Below are positions 27,389-35,963 of a DNA stretch of 64,000 nt, piece after piece. Source of the DNA: Alkalihalobacillus sp. CinArs1 (GTDB taxonomy: Bacteria; Bacillota; Bacilli; Bacillales; Guptibacillaceae); assembly GCF_947387515.1 (NCBI RefSeq), contig NZ_CANDOB010000001.1:496001-560000 (forward strand). The letters run 5' to 3'. The translations under genes and the position numbers were made by a program. Position 1 is the stretch's first letter. The number at the start of each line of letters is the position of its first letter. Below the pieces are notes generated by a model. The model worked only from the letters and a program-made list of their open reading frames with translations, did no database searches and was not told where the DNA came from.

Positions 27389-28162
27389 TTATTTATCAGT
27401 AAAGTTCGGCTTTCGCTTCTCAATGAAAGCACGAATACCTTCTTGCCCATCTTCAGATACGAAGGCTTTACCGAAGTACTCTTTTTCTTTCGCTACTCCT
27501 TCATTGAACTTAGCTGGTTTAGAGTAAGTTAATAACTCTAATGCATACCTCATCGTTACAGCACTCTTTTGAGCTATCTTCTCAGCCAATTCTTTCGCTT
27601 TAGGAAGGAGTTCGTCTTCAGAATAAACTTGATTTACCAAGCCTAAGTTTGCAGCTTCTTGTCCTGTGATTGGTTCACTCGTTAGAAGCATTTCAGCAGC
27701 TTTCGCCTTGCCTACAAGTTCAGGCAAGCGCTGTGATCCTGCAAAGCCTGGTACAAGCCCCAATTGTAGTTCTGGCAATCCAAGTTTTGCACTTTCCGTT
27801 GCGAGGCGAATGTGGCAAGCCATCGCAAGCTCAAGCCCTCCTCCGAGCGCAGCTCCATGAATGGCAGCTATGATCGGCTTTGGGAACGCTTCCATTTTAT
27901 CGAAAAGCGTTTGACCAATGCCTCCGAGCTCTCCAAAACCTTCTTCGGTATCAACAGTTGTAAATTCTTTTATGTCTGCTCCAGCAGAGAAAAACCTGCC
28001 TTCACCAGTCAACAAGATAACTTTTGTTTCGGAATCATTCTCTAAATCATTAAGTATTTGCGTCAGTTCTTTAAGTACGTCTGTAGCAACAGCATTCGCT
28101 GGTGGTCTTTCTAAGGAAATGTTCGCTACCTTGTTTTCTTTCGATAATTTTAAAAATTCCAC
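27389..28162 (-). CDS. fadB: Enoyl-CoA hydratase
   Basis: This enzyme hydrates trans-2-enoyl-CoA in beta-oxidation. The 257-residue crotonase-fold protein has the oxyanion-hole segments GRFFSAGADIKEF and HGAALGGGLELAMACHIRL, and a catalytic Glu in GLPELQLGLVPGFAGSQRL. The start is a GTG at 28162, with AAGGAG seven bases upstream; the frame is open 14 codons further without a site and that stretch is not family-like. Corresponds to B. subtilis fadB (ysiB). Confidence 0.95.
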   Translation of the reverse strand: MEFLKLSKENKVANISLERPPANAVATDVLKELTQILNDLENDSETKVILLTGEGRFFSAGADIKEFTTVDTEEGFGELGGIGQTLFDKMEAFPKPIIAAIHGAALGGGLELAMACHIRLATESAKLGLPELQLGLVPGFAGSQRLPELVGKAKAAEMLLTSEPITGQEAANLGLVNQVYSEDELLPKAKELAEKIAQKSAVTMRYALELLTYSKPAKFNEGVAKEKEYFGKAFVSEDGQEGIRAFIEKRKPNFTDK

Positions 28163-28208
28163 TTTCCCACTCCTTCCTAAGCAGTCCCGGAATTTCCGGG
28201 ACACATAT

Positions 28209-28802
28209 CTATTTGCTTAAGCCATTGATCAGTAAATGATGTATAGGCTTTGCAAGTGCTTCTAAATCAAACTTGTGATCCTTCATAACCCAATTGGTCA
28301 CTGTTTCATCAAGCGTTCCAAATATCATTTGCCTAGCGAGTCGGACATCAAGCTCTTCCATGAATAGGCCTGCCTTTACGCCATCGATCAAAATCTGATC
28401 AACTAAGGTTAAGTACTTCTTAAGTACTTCACCGATTTGAGCACGAAGCTCTTTGTTCGTTTGCCTTAATTCTAACTGGGTGACGATTGCAAGCTCGTAA
28501 TCGGAAGAAAGATGCCTGAAGTGCATATCGATCAGCGTTAACAGCTTTTCTTCTGCATTGCTCTTCTCAGCTATCTGCGCTTCGATCTTATCGATGAAGC
28601 TTCCCATCTTTTTTTGAAACAGTGAGATAAGCAGATCTTCTTTATTCTTGAAGTATAAGTAGATCGTACCGTCTGCTACACCGGCTTCACGCGCTATTTT
28701 TGAAACCTGCGCTTGATGGTAACCATTTTGTGCGATCACGACTACAGCAGCATCAATGATTTTGTCATACTTTGGGCCACGCTTTTTCCCTTTTTCCACC
28801 AT
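28209..28802 (-). CDS. fadR: TetR-family fatty acid degradation repressor
   Basis: FadR represses the fad genes until long-chain acyl-CoA binds it. The 197-residue protein has an N-terminal helix-turn-helix (AQNGYHQAQVSKIAREAGVA, then GTIYLYFKNKEDLL) and a helical ligand domain with MIFGTLDETVTNWVM, very close to B. subtilis FadR (YsiA). The ATG at 28802 follows AAGGAG; the open frame upstream lacks conservation. A FadR-type operator sits upstream at 28849-28866, so autoregulation is likely. Confidence 0.95.
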   Translation of the reverse strand: MVEKGKKRGPKYDKIIDAAVVVIAQNGYHQAQVSKIAREAGVADGTIYLYFKNKEDLLISLFQKKMGSFIDKIEAQIAEKSNAEEKLLTLIDMHFRHLSSDYELAIVTQLELRQTNKELRAQIGEVLKKYLTLVDQILIDGVKAGLFMEELDVRLARQMIFGTLDETVTNWVMKDHKFDLEALAKPIHHLLINGLSK

Positions 28803-28848
28803 AGCAAGTTCTCCTTTATTCTTAATCCGACACCTCATCCACCAGAAA

Positions 28849-28866
28849 TGAATGAGCATTCATTCA
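28849..28866. promoter_or_regulatory. FadR operator
   Basis: TGAATGAGCATTCATTCA matches the FadR consensus TGAATGANTANTCATTCA at all but one position. It starts 8 bases downstream of the -10 of the fadR promoter, covering the expected transcription start. Confidence 0.88.
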
Positions 28867-28873
28867 TATTTAT

Positions 28874-28903
28874 ATTGTAGCGGTACACAACAGGTACTGT
28901 CAA
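28874..28903 (-). promoter_or_regulatory. Promoter of fadR-fadB-etfB-etfA
   Basis: The minus strand shows TTGACA, an 18-base spacer and TACAAT, followed by the FadR operator. It explains transcription downstream of the lcfA terminator. Confidence 0.82.
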
Positions 28904-28914
28904 TATCGGATTTC

Positions 28915-28928
28915 TGAGCGAGCGCTCA
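28915..28928. repeat. Perfect 6+2+6 inverted repeat upstream of the fadR promoter
   Basis: TGAGCG-AG-CGCTCA lies 11 bases upstream of the -35. It may be a second operator, either for FadR in degenerate form or for another regulator. This is inference. Confidence 0.5.
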
Positions 28929-29025
28929 ATTTGAATACAAGGATATTTGCAAGTTCATCATATCATAATAAGCTGAAATGTGCGAATTTTTCTAATTAAT
29001 TTTTCAATCATCTTCACTAGTTTCT

Positions 29026-29064
29026 TAAAGAAGAAAACCAACCGCTAAAGCGATTGGCTTTTCT
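29026..29064 (-). terminator. lcfA terminator overlapping the lcfA stop
   Basis: On the minus strand, a stem of about 15 bp with one bulged base (29032-29046 with 29049-29064) is followed by T-rich sequence. The TAG stop (29045-29047) lies at the loop. Confidence 0.85.
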
Positions 29065-30736
29065 CTTTTTCTTCATCAACGAGTACTCGGCGAAGGATTT
29101 TCCCAACCGTAGTCTTTGGAAGCTCATCTCGAAATTCATACAAATGAGGAACCTTGTACGCTGCAAGAAAGCGCCTACAATGTTGATTTAACTCTTCCTC
29201 AGTACAATTGCTATTACTCTTCAGGACAACGAATGCTTTTACGGTTTCTCCACGATATGGATCCGGAACGCCTATTATAACCGCTTCTTGAACAGCTTCA
29301 TGTTCATATAACACTTCTTCTACTTCTCGAGGATATATATTGAATCCACCAGCAATGATCATATCTTTCTTACGATCGACAATATAAAAGTATCCCTTCT
29401 CGTCTTGATAAGCCATATCTCCCGTATAAAGCCAGCCGTCTTTTAGGACAGCTTCCGTTTCATCAGGACGATTCCAGTATCCCTTCATCACTTGAGGGCC
29501 CTTTACGATAAGTTCACCAATTTCTTTAACTTCAGCTTCCTCACCGTCAGGCTTCACAATCTTAGCATCGGTATCCGGCCAAGGCATCCCGACACTTCCG
29601 ATGACATTACCATCTGAAATAGGATTCGCGTGTGTAACAGGCGAAGATTCTGTTAAACCGTAGCCTTCCACGAGCCTTCCACTGATTTTTTGCTGAAACT
29701 TCTGTTGTACTTCGATCGGCAGTGGTGCTGATCCACTAATACATGATTTGATCGAAGAGAGGTCATAGCTGTCGAAGTCAGGCTCGTTCAGTAGTGAAAT
29801 ATAAATTGTTGGGGCACCTGGAAACAAGGTTGGTTTCTGTTTGTCAATCGTCTTCAACGTGTCTCTCGGTTCGAATTTAGGCAAGATAATCATCTTAGAG
29901 GCATACATTATCGAAAAGTTCATAACACACGTCATACCATATACGTGGAAGAAAGGTAGTACTCCCATTATTCTTTCTTCGCCATAAGTAATATCTCGAT
30001 TCCATACAATCATTTGCATTGTATTCACTACGAGGTTGTAGTGAGTCAACATGACTCCTTTTGCTAGACCTGTTGTCCCACCTGTATATTGAAGCAAAGC
30101 CAAGTCCTCTTTAGGATCGATGTCTAGATCGATTTCATTCAACTTTCCATTTTTCACCCAGCTGTGAAAGGTGTGGATGCTTTCGTTCAATGGTATTTCG
30201 ACGATAGGACCTTGCTTATTCTTCTTTTGAACGAGAGGATAAAGCAAGTTCTTAGGAAAAGGCAAGTACTCATTGATCTTTGTGACAACTACATGCTCTA
30301 ACGATGTTTTATCTCTTACTTTTAACACTTTTGGTAATACAAGGTCTAGGCAGATAATAATCGTTGCTTGTGAATCTGTTAGTTGATGCTCGAGCTCTCG
30401 TTCCATGTAAAGCGGATTCGTTTGAACAACAATTCCACCTGCCATAAGTACTGCATAATAACTAATAACAGCTTGAGGACAGTTCGGCAGCATGATCGAT
30501 ACTCGATCGCCCTTCTCAAGCCCATGCGCCTTTAAAGAATTTGCTAATCGATTCGCACGATCGAAAAGCTCCTGATACGTTAGTTCTTTTCCTAAAAAAT
30601 GAACTGCCTTCTTATTTGGATAGTTCTGAGCAGCATCTTTTAGGTACTGATGAAGAGGCTTATTATCGTACTCCATCACGGGCGGTACACCTTCATCATA
30701 ATGCGAGAACCACGGTTTTTCGCTAATATTCTCCAT
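29045..30736 (-). CDS. lcfA: Long-chain fatty acid-CoA ligase
   Basis: The enzyme activates long-chain fatty acids to acyl-CoA for beta-oxidation. The 563-residue ANL-family protein has the AMP-binding P-loop LLQYTGGTTGLAKGVMLTH, EGYGLTESSPVTH, GWLYTGDMAYQDEKGYF and the C-terminal catalytic lysine region LPKTTVGKILRR. The ATG follows GGGAGG. It is separated from fadR by its own terminator and a FadR-controlled promoter. No FadR-like site was found directly upstream of lcfA. Confidence 0.96.
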   Translation of the reverse strand: MENISEKPWFSHYDEGVPPVMEYDNKPLHQYLKDAAQNYPNKKAVHFLGKELTYQELFDRANRLANSLKAHGLEKGDRVSIMLPNCPQAVISYYAVLMAGGIVVQTNPLYMERELEHQLTDSQATIIICLDLVLPKVLKVRDKTSLEHVVVTKINEYLPFPKNLLYPLVQKKNKQGPIVEIPLNESIHTFHSWVKNGKLNEIDLDIDPKEDLALLQYTGGTTGLAKGVMLTHYNLVVNTMQMIVWNRDITYGEERIMGVLPFFHVYGMTCVMNFSIMYASKMIILPKFEPRDTLKTIDKQKPTLFPGAPTIYISLLNEPDFDSYDLSSIKSCISGSAPLPIEVQQKFQQKISGRLVEGYGLTESSPVTHANPISDGNVIGSVGMPWPDTDAKIVKPDGEEAEVKEIGELIVKGPQVMKGYWNRPDETEAVLKDGWLYTGDMAYQDEKGYFYIVDRKKDMIIAGGFNIYPREVEEVLYEHEAVQEAVIIGVPDPYRGETVKAFVVLKSNSNCTEEELNQHCRRFLAAYKVPHLYEFRDELPKTTVGKILRRVLVDEEKEKSQSL

Positions 30737-30881
30737 TATTTTTTCAACCTCCCTTTCAACTCTCCTTTCAAACCCTATTCTCTCTATAAAATAATTATAA
30801 TGAAAAACAAGAAAATATCCTATCTTTTTTTGATTTTTTTGAATAGATTGGCAATTTTCGTCACAACTTGTCTTATTTAAA

Positions 30882-30908
30882 TAAAAAAAGACAGGTTTGC
30901 ACCTGTCT
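30882..30908 (-). terminator. Terminator upstream of lcfA (twin of 31232-31257)
   Basis: An 8-bp perfect stem (30889-30896 with 30901-30908) with loop TTGC is followed by seven T on the minus strand. It is not needed for yshE or its follower, which already end at 31232-31257. Confidence 0.88.
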
Positions 30909-30914
30909 ATCTAG

Positions 30915-31180
30915 ACTGTTGAGAAAACATTAAGAGTTATCTCTCAATAATATAGCGAGATTTCCGCTCCAGGATGCTCGCTTTCCGCGGGGCGGGCGGT
31001 GAGCTTCCTCGTCGCTTACACTCCTGTGGGATCTCACCTGTCCCGCTGATACCGCAGGATTGAAGCATCCTTCCGCTCCAATCAGCGTTATATGAAGGTT
31101 TATATAATTAGAAATTACAACGATATATAGAGCCAAGAAAGATTGGATAGCACTCATTGGAAAGTTAAATTGATTTGAAT
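30915..31180. repeat. Dispersed repeat, copy A
   Basis: A 55-base core at 30965-31019 is identical to 50838-50892, and similarity continues in weaker form on both sides for about 250 bases. The core contains inverted repeats (GGTGAG with CTCACC, GGATGCT with AGCATCC) and can fold into a long hairpin. It fills most of the 520-base gap between lcfA and the micro-protein gene. Short frames in it look non-coding. Confidence 0.85.
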
Positions 31181-31206
31181 GTATTTATTAGCAGTTATCC
31201 GGTCAA
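31178..31206 (-). promoter_or_regulatory. Promoter candidate driving transcription through repeat copy A
   Basis: The minus strand shows TTGACC, a 17-base spacer and TACATT. A transcript would cross the repeat and end at terminator 30882-30908, about 285 nt long. Confidence 0.5.
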
Positions 31207-31231
31207 TAATATTCAATTTTTTTCAAACAAA

Positions 31232-31257
31232 GCTAAAAGACAGGTTTTCACCTGTCT
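31232..31257 (-). terminator. Terminator after the micro-protein gene
   Basis: An 8-bp perfect stem (31238-31245 with 31250-31257) with loop TTTC differs from the hairpin at 30889-30908 by one loop base. A short T run follows on the minus strand. Confidence 0.83.
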
Positions 31258-31260
31258 TCT

Positions 31261-31344
31261 CTACACAAAATAAAGTAAGTAAACGATACCTGCGATAAAA
31301 AAGATCCCTGCAACTACCATTAATACTTTCCATAACGTCTCCAT
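31261..31344 (-). CDS. 27-residue hydrophobic membrane peptide
   Basis: The frame ATG...TAG encodes METLWKVLMVVAG followed by IFFIAGIVYLLYFV, a single transmembrane helix with a short Lys-containing start. AGGGGAG lies six bases upstream of the ATG. The gene begins 12 bases after the yshE stop, and a terminator follows directly, so it is the last gene of the yshE transcript. Function unknown; a small membrane-protein partner of YshE or a stand-alone peptide are both possible. Confidence 0.72.
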   Translation of the reverse strand: METLWKVLMVVAGIFFIAGIVYLLYFV

Positions 31345-31356
31345 TACATTCTCCCC

Positions 31357-31764
31357 TTAACTGATCCCTGCTCCAATGACGAATGAAAGTCCAACTGAAA
31401 TGACCATCGAAATGAATCCTACAGCACGGTTATCTTGTTTTATTTCTTCGTCGATTCGAAATTTAGGAGTTAAAAATTCAAAAGTAAAGTATCCGATCAA
31501 TAATAAAACAAAGCCGAATATCCCCCACCCCATCATGGTAACTAGCGAATCGTTGTGTTCGATCGAGAATCGAAAGATATTCGCGATCCCAAAGATCTTA
31601 CCACCTGTTGCTAGAGCAACGGCTAAATTGCCATTCTTGACCTCATCCCAGTTACGATAAGAGGTAACAAATTCAAAAGCCGAGAGAAATACAATCATAC
31701 ACACGATGACGACACTATAGTTGGCTGCCGTTTGAAAAGCTACACTATCCCAAAGTTGATCCAT
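31357..31764 (-). CDS. yshE: DUF350 membrane protein (YshE)
   Basis: The 135-residue protein has four transmembrane segments and matches the DUF350 family (VALATGGKIFGIANIFRFSI, MGWGIFGFVLLLIGYFTFEFL, DNRAVGFISMVISVGLSFVIG). Function is not known; the conserved charged residues in the membrane part suggest ion movement or bilayer homeostasis. It lies 17 bases after mutS2, the B. subtilis order. Confidence 0.9.
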   Translation of the reverse strand: MDQLWDSVAFQTAANYSVVIVCMIVFLSAFEFVTSYRNWDEVKNGNLAVALATGGKIFGIANIFRFSIEHNDSLVTMMGWGIFGFVLLLIGYFTFEFLTPKFRIDEEIKQDNRAVGFISMVISVGLSFVIGAGIS

Positions 31765-31781
31765 CTCTGAGCTTCCTTTCC

Positions 31782-34127
31782 TTATTTCAGTTCGACGACG
31801 GTTACGCCGCCACCGCCTTCATTCATTCCACCCATTCTAAGTGTCTTCACACGAGAGTGACGTTTCAACCATTCATGAACGCCTTTCCTTAGAGCGCCAG
31901 TGCCTTTACCATGTATGATCGAAACTTGATGATACCCAGCTAGAAGCGCATCATCAATATACCGCTCTACTTCCACCTGAGCGTCTTCGTATCGTTTTCC
32001 TCTTAAGTCTAACTCAGTCTTAACACTGCTATCACGGCCACGTACTGAAACGAGCGGCTTTCTCTCTACTACGGGTTTCGATTTTACCTTTTCAAGGTCA
32101 TTCGCTTTCACATTCATTTTCATTATACCAAGCTGTACTTGATACTCGTTTTTACCAACTTGCTCAACGATATGTCCTTTCTGGTTAAAACTAATGACGT
32201 TTACTTCATCACCTGGTTTGTAGGATTTCACCTGCGCCTTATTAGATGGCTGTTTTGTTTTCTTAAGTTCTGGCTTAGTTTCGTCAAGCTGCTTTTGGGC
32301 ATCGATCAACTGATGTTCTTTTACAGAACCTTTCTGGAATGTGCGAAGGTCGTTTATGATTTTTTTCGCTTTCTCTTTTGCTTTATCAACCTCTTCGGCT
32401 GCTTGTCTTTCAGCTTCTTCTAATATTCGTTCTCGTTGATTTTCGAACTTTTCAAGCTGCGCTTCAAGGTCTTTTTTCAAAGCTTCTGCTTCTTTACGAA
32501 TCACTTCAGCGCTTTCGCGATCAGATTCCGCTTTCTTCTGACTGTCTTCAAGTGAAGAAATCATTTTATCTACTTTATTACTTTCACTTGATATTTGAGA
32601 TCTAGCATCATCTATAATGACTTCCATTAGTCCAAGTCTTCTTGAAATTTCAAAGGCATTACTTCTTCCAGGAACACCAATTAGCAACCGATATGTAGGA
32701 CGTAGCGTTTCAACGTCAAATTCTACACTCGCATTCATAACCCCTTCACGGTTGTAGGCATAGGCTTTTAGTTCACTATAGTGAGTAGTAGCGATAACTT
32801 TTGCTCCACTATTGTAAACATAATCTAAAATTGAAATCGCCAGTGCTGCACCTTCTTGAGGGTCCGTACCTGCACCAAGCTCATCAAACAACACGAGGCT
32901 ATTGTGATCGAGGTTTTCAAGAATACCAACGATATTTGTCATGTGAGAAGAAAACGTACTTAAGCTTTGTTCAATCGACTGTTCATCACCAATATCTGCG
33001 AATATATGTTGGAAGACAGACATAGAAGAATTCTCTTCAGCAGGAATATGAAGACCTGATTGAGCCATAAGCGTTAACAGACCAGCTGTTTTTAACGTAA
33101 CGGTTTTCCCGCCTGTATTAGGTCCTGTAATAACAAGAGATGAGTAATCGTCTCCAAGCTTTATTGAGATCGGTACAACATCCTCTTGTGGAAGAAGCGG
33201 GTGTCGACCTTTGCGAATTTCAAATGCCCCTTCATCATTCATAGTAGGCTTAGTTGCTTTCAGCTCGTTCGCATATAGTGCTCTAGCGAATATAAAATCG
33301 ATCTCTGCTAACATGTCGACATTATGTCTTAGAGTTTCTGCTGATTCAGCCACTTTTACAGTTAACTCAGTAAGGATACGCTCAATTTCTTGTTTTTCTT
33401 TTACCTTCACTTCTTTGAGCTGATTATTAATCGACACTACTGACTGAGGTTCGATGAAGAGTGTCGCACCTGAAGATGATTGATCATGAACCATTCCACC
33501 GAAAGAGCTTCTGTACTCCTGCTTAACAGGTATGACGTACCGTTCATTTCTGATCGTCACGAGTGCATCAGACAACATCTTTCTTGTATTCGAAGAGCGT
33601 ATTAAGCTTTCCAATTTCTCTCTTACTCTTGATTCATAGCTTCTCAACTGCGTGCGCAGCCTTCTTAACGCGTCACTTGCAGAATCCAGCAAATCACCAT
33701 CTTGATCAATACATGCATTGATTTCATGCTCTAGTTCTGTCTCGTTCATAATTTGGCTGACGAGGCTTCCTAAGAGAGGGAGCTCTATTCCGTCCTCAAT
33801 CATATTTTCCAAAAAGGTTTTAAATCGCTTCCCACCGTAAATCGTACTCGAAATGTCTAAAAGCTCTGAAGGGTTCAAGACTCCCCCAATTTCAGCTCTC
33901 TTCAAGCTCGAGCGTATATCTCTGATTCCACCTAGAGGAGCTTGGCCACGCAAACGAAGAACGGTTCTTCCTTCATCCGTTTCATCAAGATGACTGTTCA
34001 CTTCTGCTAAGTCATAGAATGGGACTAATTGTTCTGTTTTTTGCTTTCCTAAAGAAGAGGACACGTGCTTTCCGAGTCTTTCTTTCACTTTTTCAAATTC
34101 AAGCAGTCGCAACACTCTACTGTTCAC
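31782..34127 (-). CDS. mutS2: MutS2 (MutSB) ATPase and Smr endonuclease
   Basis: MutS2 acts on branched DNA and on collided ribosomes; it does not do mismatch repair. The 781-residue protein lacks the mismatch-recognition domain. It has core helices, an ABC-type ATPase (Walker A GPNTGGKTV near residue 335, then LVLFDELGAGTDPQEG), a long coiled coil (about 505-620) and a C-terminal Smr domain (ELDLRGKR, IIHGKGTGALRKGV). The start is GTG at 34127, after GGAGGAACGAATCA. It is 28 bases after polX. Confidence 0.96.
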   Translation of the reverse strand: MNSRVLRLLEFEKVKERLGKHVSSSLGKQKTEQLVPFYDLAEVNSHLDETDEGRTVLRLRGQAPLGGIRDIRSSLKRAEIGGVLNPSELLDISSTIYGGKRFKTFLENMIEDGIELPLLGSLVSQIMNETELEHEINACIDQDGDLLDSASDALRRLRTQLRSYESRVREKLESLIRSSNTRKMLSDALVTIRNERYVIPVKQEYRSSFGGMVHDQSSSGATLFIEPQSVVSINNQLKEVKVKEKQEIERILTELTVKVAESAETLRHNVDMLAEIDFIFARALYANELKATKPTMNDEGAFEIRKGRHPLLPQEDVVPISIKLGDDYSSLVITGPNTGGKTVTLKTAGLLTLMAQSGLHIPAEENSSMSVFQHIFADIGDEQSIEQSLSTFSSHMTNIVGILENLDHNSLVLFDELGAGTDPQEGAALAISILDYVYNSGAKVIATTHYSELKAYAYNREGVMNASVEFDVETLRPTYRLLIGVPGRSNAFEISRRLGLMEVIIDDARSQISSESNKVDKMISSLEDSQKKAESDRESAEVIRKEAEALKKDLEAQLEKFENQRERILEEAERQAAEEVDKAKEKAKKIINDLRTFQKGSVKEHQLIDAQKQLDETKPELKKTKQPSNKAQVKSYKPGDEVNVISFNQKGHIVEQVGKNEYQVQLGIMKMNVKANDLEKVKSKPVVERKPLVSVRGRDSSVKTELDLRGKRYEDAQVEVERYIDDALLAGYHQVSIIHGKGTGALRKGVHEWLKRHSRVKTLRMGGMNEGGGGVTVVELK

Positions 34128-34155
34128 TGATTCGTTCCTCCTATAAAGCAGTAAT

Positions 34156-35871
34156 TTATTTATGACGGTCGAAGAATGCCTCGAGCTCTTCTACCGTATA
34201 CGTATTTAGTACACTCTCTTTTCTTAACCAACCTCTTCTGCCTGCCGAGACTCCAATTTCCATATGCTCGAGCATGTCCATGTGGTGGGCATCTGTGTTG
34301 ATCATTATTTTCACATTTTCTTCCTGCGCTTTCCTAAGCCATGATGCAGCTAAATCGAGGCGATTCGGGTTTGCATTCAATTCTAACGCGGTTTTTGTTT
34401 CTTTAGCTAGTTCAATCAGTCTTTCATGATTAAGTGCATAACCTTTTCTTCTCCCCAATAATCTACCAGAAGGATGGGCGATCAAATCAACATGGTGACT
34501 CCTTAATGCGGTCTCGAGCCTTGCCATAATCGTCTCTTCATCCTGAGTAAATGATGAATGAATGGAAGCAATAACAAAATCCATCTCTTCTAATAATTCA
34601 TCGTCATAATCTAGCGTACCATCAGGAAGGATGTCCATCTCTACACCAGCAAAGATCTTGAAATCGCTCCATTTTTCATTCAATCGGTTGATCTCCGCTC
34701 TTTGTTGACGTAACCGTTCTGGTGTTAACCCATTTGCCACTCTAAGATACTGAGAATGGTCTGTTATCGCTATATACGAATAGCCTTTTTCTCTTGCTCT
34801 TTCTGCCATTTCCTCAATTGTGTAGGCACCGTCACTCCATGTAGAGTGCATATGAAGATCGCCCTTAATATCGCTCAATGAAACGAGTTCGAACTCTGAC
34901 TCCTGAGCAGCCTCAATTTCTCCACTATCTTCTCTAATCTCTGGTGGTATATACGACAATCCAAAATGGTTATAAAATTCCGTTTCATCCTTAAACGTTA
35001 ACACTTCACCTGTTTCAATCGATTCTACGCCGTATTCACTTATTTTCTCGCCCTTATTTTTGGCAATTTGACGCATCTTGACGTTATGGTTTTTCGATCC
35101 AGTAAAGTGATGGAGGGTGGATGCGAATTCTTCAGGTTTTACGAGTCTAAAATCAACTGAAACAGAAAACTCGTCATCCATTTCAAGCGTTATCTTCGTA
35201 TCTCCCTTGACCACTATTTTCGACACACCTTCTAATGAAACAAGCTGTTCTGAAACGTCTGCAGCTTGGGTCGTGGCGATAATGAAATCAAGGTCTTTGA
35301 TCGTTTCTCGAATTCTTCTTAAGCTTCCCGCTCTAGCAAATCGATCGATTCCCTCTAATGTTTCTAACTGACGTTCTATTTTTTCTGCGATAGGTAACAT
35401 ATATGCGATCGATAACCTCTCGGGTCTCTTGCCAGCTTCATCGATTGCGGCTAAGATCTTTTCTTCACTCTTCTTACCGAAACCAGGCAACTCTTGAATC
35501 TTTTCCTCTTTACATGCATCTTCAAGAGTTTTCATATCTACGACGCCCAGCTCATGATAGAGCTTTGCAATCTTCTTACCACCGAGCCCCGGCAGCTTGA
35601 GGAGTGGCACTAACCCTGAAGGCACTTCCTTTTTCAGCGATTCTAGGGTTTCTGATTCTCCGTTTTCTATGATTTCATTAATAACCGCAGCTGTCCCTTT
35701 TCCAATTCCATTTAGCTCTGCAGGATCACTGATTTGGTCCATACTCCGGTCATCCGTTTCAAGTGCACGAGCAGCTTTTCTAAAGGCAGAAATCTTAAAT
35801 GGGTTTTCACCCTTTAATTCCATATAGACAGCTATTTCTTCTAAGTATTTTATAACGCTCTTTTTATTCAT
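34156..35871 (-). CDS. polX: DNA polymerase X with PHP phosphoesterase domain
   Basis: PolX fills small gaps in base excision repair and has 3'-5' exonuclease and AP-endonuclease activity through its PHP domain. The 571-residue protein has N-terminal helix-hairpin-helix motifs (ELNGIGKGTAAVINEI, LPGLGGKKIAKLYHELG), a polymerase X core with RAGSLRR and DLDFIIA, and a C-terminal PHP domain (GDLHMHSTWSDG, ITDHSQ, GVEMDILPDG, INTDAHH). The ATG at 35871 matches the B. subtilis start; a GTG four codons upstream is weaker. Confidence 0.96.
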   Translation of the reverse strand: MNKKSVIKYLEEIAVYMELKGENPFKISAFRKAARALETDDRSMDQISDPAELNGIGKGTAAVINEIIENGESETLESLKKEVPSGLVPLLKLPGLGGKKIAKLYHELGVVDMKTLEDACKEEKIQELPGFGKKSEEKILAAIDEAGKRPERLSIAYMLPIAEKIERQLETLEGIDRFARAGSLRRIRETIKDLDFIIATTQAADVSEQLVSLEGVSKIVVKGDTKITLEMDDEFSVSVDFRLVKPEEFASTLHHFTGSKNHNVKMRQIAKNKGEKISEYGVESIETGEVLTFKDETEFYNHFGLSYIPPEIREDSGEIEAAQESEFELVSLSDIKGDLHMHSTWSDGAYTIEEMAERAREKGYSYIAITDHSQYLRVANGLTPERLRQQRAEINRLNEKWSDFKIFAGVEMDILPDGTLDYDDELLEEMDFVIASIHSSFTQDEETIMARLETALRSHHVDLIAHPSGRLLGRRKGYALNHERLIELAKETKTALELNANPNRLDLAASWLRKAQEENVKIMINTDAHHMDMLEHMEIGVSAGRRGWLRKESVLNTYTVEELEAFFDRHK

Positions 35872-35933
35872 GTTCGATCTCACCCTTCATAAGAATCGTT
35901 AACCAAAGGTTTTTTCTCATTTCATTCTATCAC

Positions 35934-35963
35934 AAACAAATAACCCTTCATGCTGAAGGGTTA
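35934..35963 (-). terminator. cvpA terminator including the stop codon
   Basis: A 10-bp perfect stem (35941-35950 with 35954-35963) with a 3-base loop begins at the cvpA stop codon on the minus strand. The following T tract is interrupted, so strength is uncertain. Confidence 0.7.

Noticed and set aside
30930-31157. A 75-codon minus-strand frame
   Set aside because: It runs across repeat copy A, has no ribosome site, and its codons follow the GC-rich hairpin sequence; the same region in copy B does not keep the frame.
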